A stretch of 64,000 nucleotides of DNA from contig JABSSW010000028.1 of assembly GCA_018902385.1 (NCBI GenBank), forward strand, positions 372,001-436,000, written 5' to 3'. Positions 43,488 to 53,707 of this stretch are shown here, piece by piece. Both the position numbers and the translations under genes were made by a program. Source of the DNA: Physcia stellaris (Eukaryota > Ascomycota > Lecanoromycetes > Caliciales > Physciaceae). The notes beneath the pieces were generated by a model that was not told the origin of the DNA, did no database searches, and saw only the letters and a program-made list of their open reading frames with translations. Each line of letters begins with the position of its first letter. Positions within the stretch are counted from its first letter, which is position 1.

Positions 43488-44892
43488 TCACAACCCATTC
43501 TTCCTCAACCACTCAAACCCTGCTCTATACCCCCTCTCCGCCCCTCTATTCAGCGTCAAACCATGCCCACTACCCAACTGCGTATAATTGCCAATATTCG
43601 TCGCGTTCGGATACATCATCTTCAAGGATTCTATATCAAAAGCATCGCTGCAATCCCCTTGACACACCAAGAAGTCATACTGCGCCAGCAAATAGAACAG
43701 AGGTCCCCTAAAGCTCTTTTGTGGACCCAGCAAGGGCGCCCGGACAGTCATGAGTTCCCCTGTGGAAAAGGTCTGCCGGATAGAAAACGCGTAATCCAGC
43801 GCCCTAGGCTCGAAGCCGCCAGTCATAGCGCTGGTGTTGGATCGGGTGGAGAAGAAACCCGATTGCATCGCCGAACGCGTTTCTGGGACCATATATCCTT
43901 CCCCGCGGTCGGCGAACAAGGTAGGGTCGTTTTGAGGGGCATAGGCGAGGCGGAAGAGATTGAATAGGAATCTTGAGTGCTTGTCGAAAGGGATGAAGCC
44001 AGTGATGATGGCGCCGTCACTGAGTTGTGGGTAAGTTGTGAGGAGGGCGGAGGTGAGCATACTGCCGAAGGAGTGGCCTACGTGGATTATTTTATCGAAA
44101 GACACCACATGGGAGGTGGAAGAGTTCCCGGCTTTGGGTTCGGCTTTTGGGACGTGCTGGAGGAGGGAGCCGTTGCGAGCTATCTCTGTGATGCTTCGCA
44201 AGATGTCGAGTTGTATGGGGGTTTGCACGACCGTGTTTGCGTCAGGCTTGGAGGAAAGGCCGGTGCCGAGGCGGTCGTAGGTCAGGATGCTGTAGCCAGC
44301 GGAGAGGGTGGCGTCGACGTAGGAGTATTGGGCGGGTTCGAAGGCGGAGTCCCAGTAGCGTTTGTCGAAGCCTGCGCCGTGGGTTGCGATCTGGAGGTGG
44401 GACTTCTTGGCACCATGGGGAGGGATGCAGAGCTGGGCGCTGATATTGAACGTGTTGGTTACGGTGACATTGCGGATGATGCGCTGGGTCGGATTGGGCG
44501 AAGACCAAGTGTCGAGATCGACCAAGAAGGCGGTGGCTGTAGCAGATTTCAGAGTCAGCGTTTACTACCAAAGTAAGGACAGTGGGGATAAGGAACTTCT
44601 TAACGACTTGATAATGGACCTTCAGTCTAGCCCAGTGCTCGGTCAACGTCAAAGCGTCGAAGTGTGGGATCTCAAGCTGTAGCTCCTCGAACGAGAAACG
44701 AGATCTCCGAGATGACTTACCTTCGATGTCGCTTCTGACGTGAATGTGTTCGTATTCAGCATGCTGGGCTGTGGCAGGGACCTCAAGCATCAAATCGATG
44801 CATGGCCTGTTCTTAGGAGATGGGGCGACAGGAGTAGCTTCAAGACACTTGGAAGAAAGCAGGAGCGCAATCAAGGCATGAGTGAAAGCCAT
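43488..44892 (-). CDS. Secreted alpha/beta hydrolase
   Basis: Two exons (44721-44892, 43488-44536) encode 406 residues. A signal peptide (MAFTHALIALLLSSKCLEAT) precedes an alpha/beta hydrolase fold: ATHGAGFDKRYWDSAF (oxyanion region), YSILTYDRLGTGLSSKPD, the nucleophile elbow HVGHSFGSML, and the C-terminal GSGHGLTLNRGAE with the catalytic His. The acid is likely in the YDFLVCQGDCSD strand. Several N-glycosylation sites (NVTVTN, NATNIGNYT) fit secretion. Substrate is unknown; it resembles fungal secreted esterase/epoxide hydrolase-like proteins without a clear match. The coding strand is C-rich in its first half and G-rich near the stop. Confidence 0.87.
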
Positions 44893-45489
44893 TTTCGGAA
44901 GAAGTCCAAGGTCTTCTGGGATATGCTTTGGTGACAGCAGAAAGACGGAGAAGTCGCTATATCTTATAGCAATCCATGATAGACTGTGGTGCAATTGTGC
45001 TGACTCGAAACCTCAGTGCGGACCTTCGTGCATGTACATCTTACGGGGTTCACCGCTATAAAGACAAATGAACGAGTCCCGAGAAGCGGTAGAAAAATGG
45101 ATGCCACTCCGACGATTGACGAGATGACGAATACTCGCTGGGCTGACTTCCCAGCGAGAAACCATAGTCAAAAGGTGGAACTGTCGAAGCATGCTGTAAG
45201 CGACAGGCTGCGCCGGACTCCACCGTTGCTTCGCACTCAAATTCTGGTGGGTGGAGTGATACTCTTGTCAACTGTCAGCTTTATCTCGTCTCCACGCAAT
45301 TCGCTGCTGTCGAAGCGGTGGTGGGTCAGCAGTATGGATTGTACTTTATTGTTGCTGACTTGGCGTGTCGTACTCGTTCCTACAAGCCGCATTCGTTCTT
45401 AGAAGTCGCACCCGTTTCCACCTAGCAATGGCCTACCTCTTAACGTGCCCCAAGCAAATGGTGTCTGGGTGTTCTACCTTGGCTATCTT
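44893..45489. other. Intergenic, no gene supported
   Basis: 597 nt, comprising the promoter of the alpha/beta hydrolase and the 3' flank of the decayed SGNH hydrolase gene. Confidence 0.4.
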
Positions 45490-46400
45490 TCAATGATGCT
45501 GCGCAATATCCACCTCCTTATAAATCCGCTCCTTGATCATTCCATGTCCCGCAAAATTCGGATGGAAGGTCCCTGGAATAACGCCCCCATTCCCCAGCCC
45601 CAGCTGCGAGATACCCTGCACCTCTACCTCTTCCCCAGGCTTTGCAGCGTCTGCCCACCCGCAATCCAATCGCACATCATGATTGCACCCGAGACGCACT
45701 GCGCTTAGAAACCGTGGTCGCAGACGAACTGTGCTCTATCAAACCAGTCGTTGGTGGGGACGACCCAATGCTTGAGGTCAAGGTTCAAGAGCCAAGTCTG
45801 TTGGGTGTCAAGGTCTGGCTCAGTCATTCAAGACTCGCAGAAGCAGTGGCCTTTCAAAGTCCAAGTCAACGTCAATGAAGATGACGCAACTGTAGTTTTT
45901 AGCAGTGACGGCACCGGAGATGGCAGCGTTCATGGCCATGGTGAGGCAAATGTTTCGGGTACGGATGTCCTGAGTGACCTTAGAGGCCACGTCTGGATCA
46001 TCTTGAGGCTTGTTCCGGGAAAAGGTGACATCGTTGCATTGTGTTGTCTCGTTGTTGAAGAATTTGGGATACTAGTTTGCGAATGAGTGATCAAGCGTTT
46101 CCCGTAAATATGGGGACACCCACACCTGTAATAGCCACCTTTCCATCATCCGCGACTTTGGCTAAGATAGAGTGAAGAACGACGCTTGATCTTTATTCAC
46201 GGCTACCTTTGAAGAGCTGCACAAAGCGCTCCAGGTCGCCTTCAGCTGGGCTAACACCGATACTTATGACTCTAGAATTAGGACACGGCTGCCGAAGCAG
46301 CATGGTGAACGTCTCTAACGTCGCAAGGCGATGGCTCGGAGGACAGATAGTATCTGCTACCGATCGTCGAGGACAAACCTTCTGGCGCGCCATTCACTCC
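45490..46400 (-). pseudogene. Decayed SGNH (GDSL) hydrolase-like gene
   Basis: Consecutive minus-strand pieces read like a fungal secreted SGNH hydrolase: SRVISIGVSPAEGDLERFVQ (where the family has VISIGGND), LAKVADDGKVAITG joined by a clean intron to YPKFFNNETTQCNDVTFSRN, LTMAMNAAISGAV, IFIDVDLDFE, then in another frame GHCFCES and MTEPDLDTQQTWLLNLDLKH, and in a third the C-terminal block GTFHPNFAGHGMIKERIYKE that carries the family's catalytic His. The frame changes near 45852, a TGA lies at about 45828 within the conserved block where relatives read through, and there is at least one more frame change downstream and one upstream. The GGND block is also altered. I infer a recently dead host gene; a multi-exon gene with unusual introns is the alternative. 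Confidence 0.6.
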
Positions 46401-46903
46401 ATTTGGTGCCATACCAAAGGTTGACAGGGTCCATGATCGTATGCGGGTCAATCCAAATACACCTCAGAAGACAGGCTCCAGAATTCGTCTCTTCCAAGTG
46501 CTGGCAACGGCGATCATGGGGAACTTGGTTATGGTAGGGACAGCCAGTGGGCAAAGGATCTCACATCATAAACGCAAAGCTAGCCACCATGAAGTTCCCT
46601 AAAGGCTTGGCGCTATCGAAATCGAGGGCACGGTCCAGGAGCAAGCATTAAGACCGTGGCACAGGTGGACAAATATCTGCACAGTAGACAAAAGCTTGAA
46701 CTCGATGATATGGTATCTGTAGTACGTAGTGATGCCTCTGATTCATGCATACTAAGCTGGTTCGCTGTGCTACAACACACGTTCTCGTCTCAACACGCTC
46801 ATGCTCACCCCCTCAAGGTACGAGGCTCTCGCATTCAAGCTATCGTGATGCTTACGCCATACAATCTTGACCTCCTCACCCTACTTCTTACCTTTAGTCG
46901 ATC
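46401..46903. other. Intergenic, possible remnant of the SGNH gene's 5' part
   Basis: A minus-strand stretch near 46400-46550 (DPVNLWYGTKWSEWRARRF) looks coding-like and may belong to the decayed gene. The rest holds nothing recognisable. Confidence 0.3.
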
Positions 46904-48418
46904 TCAATTCTCTACCGTGATCTTAACACCCTTCTCTGCAGGTGGGATGACTGCATCTTCCATCTCACCCTTCAGACTGGGCAATTCTTTCATCGCAGCG
47001 TCAATGATGCTTAGCGCAGTCTTGATCTCTTCTTCTGTGATCACCAGTGGTGGTGCCAAACGTATGATATTCTGATGGGTAGGTTTAGCCTTGTCATAAT
47101 CAGCACCTACAGTATGTTTCACATGGGCAATCTTTAGAGCTCTGCCCACCAATAATCCTTTCTCCTTCATCAGCATACATAGATCCCACGCACTATGGCC
47201 TCCAGTCTTCGACTCATCAATCACTATAGCGTTGAGCAGACCCTTGCCACGAATGGTTGAAATCATTGGATTTGCGAGGTCCACAAGACCTTGCCGAAAC
47301 AGTTGGCCGAGTCTCTCTGCCTTCTCAACCAAGTTCTCATCACGAACAATCTCGAGTGCTCGGATGGCGACGGCGCAGCCTAAGGGATTGCCACCGTACG
47401 TCGAGCCATGGGTGCCCGGCTCGATAGTGAGCATGATGTCCTTGGAGCCGAGGACGCAGGAGACAGGATACATACCGCCCGAGATTGCCTTACCTAGAAG
47501 GACAAGGTCGGGCCTAATTCTACTCCACTCGTGGCAAAGAAGCTTACCCGTCCTTGCGATGCCGGTCTGGATCTCGTCACAGATAAGGAGGACGTTGTGC
47601 TTCGTGCACAGCTCTCGAACTCGCTTAAGGTAGGAGTCATCTGGGACCACGATACCTGCTTCACCTTGGATGGGCTCAACTAGAAATGCAGCCACTTTAG
47701 ACCCGTGGGCTTTAAGGGCAGACTCCAAGTCATCAGTGTTGTTGTACCTGAGAGCTTGCTTGGTCTTTGGACATAAGGAGCCAATATTCGGGAGGTATGG
47801 TCCGTAGTTGTCCCGCGATTCCGGATCGGTGGACATGGATATGGCGCCAAATGTCCTGCCGTGGAAGTTCTCAGTCACGCCGAGGACGATAGCTTCATTC
47901 TCGGGTATGCCCTTCACCTTGTATCCCCATTTTCGGGCAATCTTGATGCCAGTCTCAACCGCCTCGGCACCGGTGTTCATGGGCAGGACCATGTCGAATT
48001 TGAAGTAATCTGTGACGAACTTGGCGAAACGGGGGAAGACATCGTTGTAAAAGGCTCGTGAGCTGAGCGTCAACCTTGATGCCTGCTCCACCAGCGCCTT
48101 GACGAGCTCAGGATGACAGTGCCCTTGGTTGACGGCGCTGTAGGCACTGAGGAAGTCGAGGTAATGCCTCCCTTCTGGGTCCCACACCGATGTTCCGGAC
48201 CCTCGAGCAAAGACTATGGGTAGAGGATGGTAGTTGTGGGCGGCGTAGGTGTGTTCACTCTCGATGGCTTCTTCTGTCGAGGCAGCATGGTACTGTGATG
48301 GATCTGGTGTACCGGTTGGATGAAAAGAGGGAGCAGTGGCTTTCAGAGTGGTTCCAGCGGTGCCGGTTGTGTGAGCATTGGTGTGAGCATTGGTGATTGG
48401 TGTCGCGATGGGGGCCAT
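46904..48418 (-). CDS. CAR2: Ornithine aminotransferase
   Basis: Two exons (47150-48418, 46904-47089) encode 484 residues of a class III PLP aminotransferase. Landmarks: [20 protein letters not shown], the cofactor-binding [58 protein letters not shown], the Schiff-base Lys in [12 protein letters not shown], and [17 protein letters not shown]. It converts ornithine and 2-oxoglutarate to glutamate semialdehyde and glutamate in arginine catabolism; cytosolic in fungi. The intron at 47090-47149 is 60 nt and stop-free, so the gene also reads straight through, but 20 extra residues would then split KGLL from [17 protein letters not shown], which is contiguous in the family. The start is the ATG at 48418; the N-terminal extension is Thr/Ala-rich. 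Confidence 0.95.
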   Translation of the reverse strand: MAPIATPITNAHTNAHTTGTAGTTLKATAPSFHPTGTPDPSQYHAASTEEAIESEHTYAAHNYHPLPIVFARGSGTSVWDPEGRHYLDFLSAYSAVNQGHCHPELVKALVEQASRLTLSSRAFYNDVFPRFAKFVTDYFKFDMVLPMNTGAEAVETGIKIARKWGYKVKGIPENEAIVLGVTENFHGRTFGAISMSTDPESRDNYGPYLPNIGSLCPKTKQALRYNNTDDLESALKAHGSKVAAFLVEPIQGEAGIVVPDDSYLKRVRELCTKHNVLLICDEIQTGIARTGKLLCHEWSRIRPDLVLLGKAISGGMYPVSCVLGSKDIMLTIEPGTHGSTYGGNPLGCAVAIRALEIVRDENLVEKAERLGQLFRQGLVDLANPMISTIRGKGLLNAIVIDESKTGGHSAWDLCMLMKEKGLLVGRALKIAHVKHTVGADYDKAKPTHQNIIRLAPPLVITEEEIKTALSIIDAAMKELPSLKGEMEDAVIPPAEKGVKITVEN

Positions 48419-48934
48419 GATGCTTTCATCAAGTGGCACGAGGGTTATATCACGTTGTATTAGGCGCAGTTATCCAAGGCTTTTTCCATCGACGTAACAA
48501 GGCTTCCGTGATAGATCTTTGATTGTTGAAACAGGTAGCAATCTCTTGAATAGGAATGCGAGCGAAACGAAAGTAAGCAGAACAATGACCTTTTCTCTGC
48601 GACCAGTAAGCAAGGGCGATGGAGAAAATGCCAGCTGTTGAAAATGTATGCACCCTCCGTGTACCTGCTTTTAGGAGGTGTACGATAACGTAAAGATGCA
48701 GCATATTGAACGCCGACACTAGCCGTGCGGTGACGGTGTGGTGGGCTTACCTAACTAGGGTCATTTCAGGGCTCGTGCACTTCAAGGGTCGAAAAAGTGG
48801 GGTTTCCCGTTCGCTGCCGTCACATCCTTGCTCCCTCCTTCGCATGGGGAAAACTGCGCCTCGCCAGTCTTCCAGAACCTGTCCTTGTCCCACAAGGCAG
48901 CAAAGCATGAAGCTTCGAATATGACTCGGCCCCA
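48419..48934. promoter_or_regulatory. Divergent promoter, CAR2 and GPI10
   Basis: 516 nt between divergent starts. No arginine-regulation element can be named from sight. Confidence 0.35.
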
Positions 48935-51263
48935 ATGTCGTCCACCCCAACTTCCGATGCCTCGACCAAGATCGGGAGCGACTCTTCGGCGAGCACAGAG
49001 GAAGAGAAGACCTTGTCACGACGCGCATTCGAGCGGACCCAGAGAGCAGCAACGTCACAGGATATCCTGCTGTTTCTTGTCGCATTCCGAATTCTGAACG
49101 CCCTGAGCATCAGGACCTTCTTCCAGCCAGATGAATACTTCCAGTCGCTGGAGCCAGCTTGGGAGATAGCTTTTGGCAAGGATAGCGGCGCGTGGATCAC
49201 TTGGGTCAGCTGGTTAAATACGCTTCCGTGAAATCACAATGCGCTGACGAAAGAGCAGGAATGGAAACACCAGCTTCGGTCTGCCATTCATCCTACTATC
49301 TTCGCCGCAGTCTACTGGTTCGCATCAAGGATTTCGCAGGTTCTACGGGTGTCCCCCACATGGCACGCCGATCTCATCATAGCGGCGCCCAAAGCGACTC
49401 AGGCGGTCTTTGCTGCACTGGGCGACTACTACACGTGGAAGCTGGGTGAGAAGATCTATGGGCATGGGAGTAATGAAGCTTGGGCAGCTGTATGTAGCTT
49501 CGTGTCAATGAACATCATTCGCCCAACGTCCAAGACAGTGACTAATGTACGGGGAGTCTTGTATAGCTCGTCTTGACCGTCTGCAGCCCATGGCAGTGGT
49601 TCTGTTCCACCCGCACGTTATCAAATTGCCTCGAGACAACACTTACCATCGTGGCCTTGAGCAATTGGCCATGGCACTGGACACTTGACAAAGAAGATGA
49701 GGAGCACGAAGACGGGTATGGCCTGCGGCAAGACCAGGACACAGAAGGTCAGGACTACGAACTGGCAAAGTAAGCTAGCCTTCCAATCACAGAATATCAG
49801 GAGACTCATATAGACAGAAGGATCTGCCGCTGTCTTCTACTCGCTGCTCTGGCTTGTGTTTTACGTCCCACGAATGTTCTCATATGGATATGCCTCGCTC
49901 TCTTCCAACTGTGGCGTACAACTACCTTTGGCTGGCTAGTTCCATTCCGACGCCCAGACACTCCTATATGGATACAGATCACAGGCTTCAAGCATGGTCC
50001 AGCGACGTACAAAGAAAGGATAGTGCTAGTGGTAGAAGCCGCTCTATGCGGGTAAGATCACATTGTCGGAGCTTTCCCAAGCTGAGCTAAGTAATATTCT
50101 AGGTTGCTCGTACTCTCTGTCTCCTCCATCGTTGATCGCCTCTACTACCAGCAATGGACCTTTCCACCCTTCCGCTTCCTCTACTTTAACGTCGCGCAAT
50201 CACTCTCAGTATTTTACGGCAGCAATCCCTGGCACTACTACCTGACCCAAGGCCTGCCCCTTCTCCTCACGACCTTTCTCCCCTTCGGCATCGTTGGCCT
50301 CTATGAGACCTTTTCCTCCACTTCCTCTTGGGCTACCAGCAACCGACTTCCTCTCCTCTCCACCAAAATCCTCCACCAACTCGCAACGACGTCCCTGATA
50401 GTCCCAGCAACCCTCTCCCTCATATCCCACAAGGAAGTCCGCTTCATCTACCCCCTCCTTCCCGTGCTCCACATCCTTGCCTCCCGCCCCTTCACCGCCT
50501 TCTTCCTCCCCACCATCCTCCCCTCCCCACCCTCAACCTCCTTCACCTACACCCCCCGCCGCCTCGCTCTCCTCTTCCTCGCCCTCTCCACCCTAGCCCT
50601 CAGCATCTTCACCACAACCCTCCACCAAGCCGGCCCCCTCTCCGTCCTCACCTACCTCCGCAACGAATACACCACACACTACCTCACCCAACCCCCCACC
50701 ACCTCCGCGCTCCAACCCGCCCCAAGCGTCATGACCGTCAGCTTCCTCATGCCCTGCCACTCCACCCCGTGGCGCAGCCATCTCGTCTTCCCAGGCATCA
50801 AAGCCTGGGCTCTGGGCTGCGAACCCCGGTCAACATGAACGCGACCGCTCGCGCCGCCTACGTGGACGAAGCGGACGCGTTCTACCACGACCCCGTTGGC
50901 TGGATCAAGGCCGAGCTGGGCAGTCCGCCGAAGCAGCGGCGCTCCTTTCTTGGCTTTGGGAAAAGTCGGGAGGTTCTGGGTGGTGGTGCTGATGCGCTGG
51001 TTTCCACCCCAGGAGAGGCGGAGCCGTGGGATGGAGGGCTGGGGAGGAAGAGCTGGACGGAGTATGTTGTGTTTTTCGCGCAGCTGGAGCCGGCGATGAG
51101 GAGGGTGTTGAAGGGGAGTGGGTACAGGGAGTGTTGGCGGGGGTGGAATAGTTTTGGACATGATGATTGGAGGAGGGTGGGGGATGTGGTTGTTTGGTGC
51201 GCGAGGGGTGGGAAGAAGGGGGAGGAGAGGGGGCAAGAGAAGTTGAGGAGGGGTTGGTGGTAA
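48935..51263 (+). CDS. GPI10: GPI mannosyltransferase 3 (PIG-B/Gpi10), with an apparent frame break
   Basis: Exons 48935-49204, 49259-49489, 49567-49769, 49818-50051 and 50103 to 51263 follow the GT22 family: [104 protein letters not shown] and the signature [12 protein letters not shown]. The enzyme adds the third mannose to GPI precursors in the ER lumen. After [20 protein letters not shown] the reading frame ends at 50838, while the conserved remainder ([17 protein letters not shown]-like, [33 protein letters not shown]) continues in a different frame to 51263. The switch falls in a CCCC run near 50832, where one more C would restore the family sequence; no intron fits. It is either a sequence error or a real inactivating change. 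Confidence 0.88.
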
Positions 51264-51957
51264 ATGGATTGAGACCTTGCACTTGTTGAAAAGGGGCAGA
51301 TGGTGGCGGGCGGGAGGGATGTCTTTCCATTCATTACGATACCCATTCTGTTAGTGTTGTTATTTGGCAAGATTAATGGGATTAAGGAGATCAACATATA
51401 ACTAAAGCTACGAAACGAAACCAAATGCCCAAGAAATAGTATCTATAACCACTTGTTTTGCATCACACTTGTGGGCGAGAGACTGGAAATACAGGGTGTA
51501 TTCCCAAACCGTGCAAACATCAAGTCAAAAGGTTCACTCATCCAGCTTCAAATCCACTTTCCGTGAAACGACTCCTGGGAATACTTTCCGCGGTTCTAAG
51601 GTAGGTTGCTCCGACGGGGCCCAAGTCATCAATCAAAATGTGCGCCCCAGTGTTACGAGAAATTTCAAAAGTCGCTGGGAGTAAAACCCAAGACGTGAAA
51701 TCCCCAAGTCGTGAAGCCATACAGTATCTCCGTTGTCAAACCCGTGTCTACCGCCAGGTCTCCAACGCCCATCGTATCAGAACCTAAATGAAGCCGTTCC
51801 AGTCTGTTATTTACCTTGGTGTGAACATGCGTCTGTTGTGCCCAACTCCCCGAACCTCTAATAGGAAGGTCACCCTCCTCCGCAAGCGTTAGCGCAGGAG
51901 GATCCTACCTTAAGATCCAATCCGCCTTTAAGATTCGTGTAACACCACCGCAGTGTC
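51264..51957. other. Intergenic, no gene supported
   Basis: 694 nt of 3' flank of GPI10 and 5' flank of the next small gene. Nothing recognisable. Confidence 0.45.
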
Positions 51958-52434
51958 ATGGCGGCATCAGATCCTCCCCTCAAGCACCTCAGCCAACAAG
52001 CCTTGAGCGACAAGGACAAGGGCATCCTCGAAGAGCTTGGGAACTGGACTCGCACGGCCAAATTCGACACGCAGCATGATGGTGAATTCGAAGTCTGCGG
52101 GGATCCTCAGATGGAAAGTAAAGGGACTTTGTTGCAAGGTATGGATATGGTGCAGAAGGTAGCGCCCCATTGTGACAGTCGAGGCGTGCTATCTAGGAGA
52201 TTGCAGTATCAAAATAAACTTCAATATTCGATTTATCGATTATCAACCACAAGGGTGACGCGCTTCAGGTGTGGAAGGCCCTTTTTCATCATACCCATCA
52301 CAAGTCCCCGAGTCGACGTCGTAAACATACCTTTGTCGGTCGCTTCGTCGACGTTCGTTCACGGAGATCAGGCAGTAATCGTTGAACCCAAGGTCGACGT
52401 TCTTCTGCTGAAATTTACCCCAGAAGGTGATTGA
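51958..52434 (+). CDS. Small hypothetical protein (158 aa)
   Basis: A single open frame from the ATG at 51958. The first ~67 residues are hydrophilic and coding-like (PPLKHLSQQALSDKDKGILE, NWTRTAKFDTQHDGEFEV). The later part has several beta-type hydrophobic runs (RCGRPFFIIPITSPRVDVV, AVIVEPKVDVLLLKFTPEGD). No family is recognised and the last part could be non-coding if an intron begins near 52158. Moderate-to-low confidence. Confidence 0.38.
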   Translation: MAASDPPLKHLSQQALSDKDKGILEELGNWTRTAKFDTQHDGEFEVCGDPQMESKGTLLQGMDMVQKVAPHCDSRGVLSRRLQYQNKLQYSIYRLSTTRVTRFRCGRPFFIIPITSPRVDVVNIPLSVASSTFVHGDQAVIVEPKVDVLLLKFTPEGD

Positions 52435-53707
52435 AGAAGATTATTCACAAGAGATGGATATAAGCCGTCGTTCCTGGATATAGATTGAAAAGTGGATAGC
52501 GAATTGATACTGTAACACGAACTGAGTCGGTAAGGGAGAAACAAATCGTGAAGCCAGAAATTTTATGTGAATGACCAATGATGGTCAAGATCTTGTGAAA
52601 AAGTTCTGATTGGTAGATACTCGATGCACGATATATGGCAACCTGGATTAGGCACAGTGATCAGTGCTTGAGTCCAGTTGAAGGTCAGCTCATGAACTCG
52701 GATCCTAAGTATTATCAGACCTTCGACGCTCGTATCGAAATCTCAATTGAGCCCGGTGCTAGATCGGCCTCGATGTGAACGCCAGAGTCGTGGGATTGCA
52801 ACCCCCTCCTGCCCCTTTAATTGGTGAGACTCCTCGTGGCCAGCGGAGAGACCAAAAACTATCTGTTGTCAGACTTTTAACGCTCAGTCTCTTTTAATTC
52901 CACTGGGGTATATTGCTGATGTGATCTCGGTGTGGATGTCCAAATCATGACGTCGAAATCCGAATCTTCACTAGACACTCATTCTGGATGTGTATGAACA
53001 TTCTCTATTATACAAGACTGTGAATATGTGTCTTGATGGCTAGACTCTCGACGTTGATCTTGCCAATATCCAAATCAGGCTTGATAGCTCCGGATGCGAC
53101 TGTTCCAGGAATGCGAAGGGTGAACCCGCATCCACAAAAGTGTCCATGGTCAGAATTTCCAATGCTAACCTGCCAGAAACCTGAGCTCGGCTTAACGCAA
53201 AGACAGAATTTACTGATGTGTCGATTGATAGGTGAAGCTGTACCCACAATGTGTCTAGTTGTTGTCAGACTCTCATGTTGATTTGCCGGAAACCCAAAAA
53301 GGACTTAACGCAACGCCGTGGAATCTGTAATATGTCTAAGTAATGGCGAAGTCGGCTTGATAGAGTGTGTATTGTCAGGCTTTTTACGGCTGCCAACATG
53401 GAACCTCGAATAGGACTGGTGCAACTGATCCCCTTGGGCGTGACTTTGTGGTTGTATCCGGACATCTGACGACCATTACATCGAAACCTCACCCAGGTAT
53501 ATTCCTGACGTGAAGTCGTCTGCTCGCTCTGAAGTCGTAATCTGAGTTTGCTGCAGCTACAGTAAGGAAGGTATTGGTGTCATGGTGAAATGGATGCTGC
53601 AGGACGTCGGAGAAGCTGTTTTGGCATCGTCCGTTCCTCCTAGCTGCTGAGACAGACGCATCCTAGATTAAAGGAGCTTATTTCGAAGTGAAGACAAGAG
53701 ATCATTG
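52435..53707. other. Gene-free region with imperfect internal repeats
   Basis: No coding region is supported. Between about 52855 and 53500, short blocks recur imperfectly, for example GACTCTC...GTTGAT.TTGCC at 53042 and 53267, CTTAACGCAA at 53191 and 53304, GGCTTGATAG at 53080 and 53353, and TGTCAG(A/G)CTTTT near 52868 and 53373. This may be a decayed tandem or dispersed repeat; the differences include many C/T changes. Confidence 0.35.

Noticed and set aside
36293-48418. Possible biosynthetic or drug-resistance cluster (ABC pump, hydrolases, aminotransferase)
   Set aside because: No core synthase or pathway regulator is present, and the genes are ordinary housekeeping or unrelated accessory functions.
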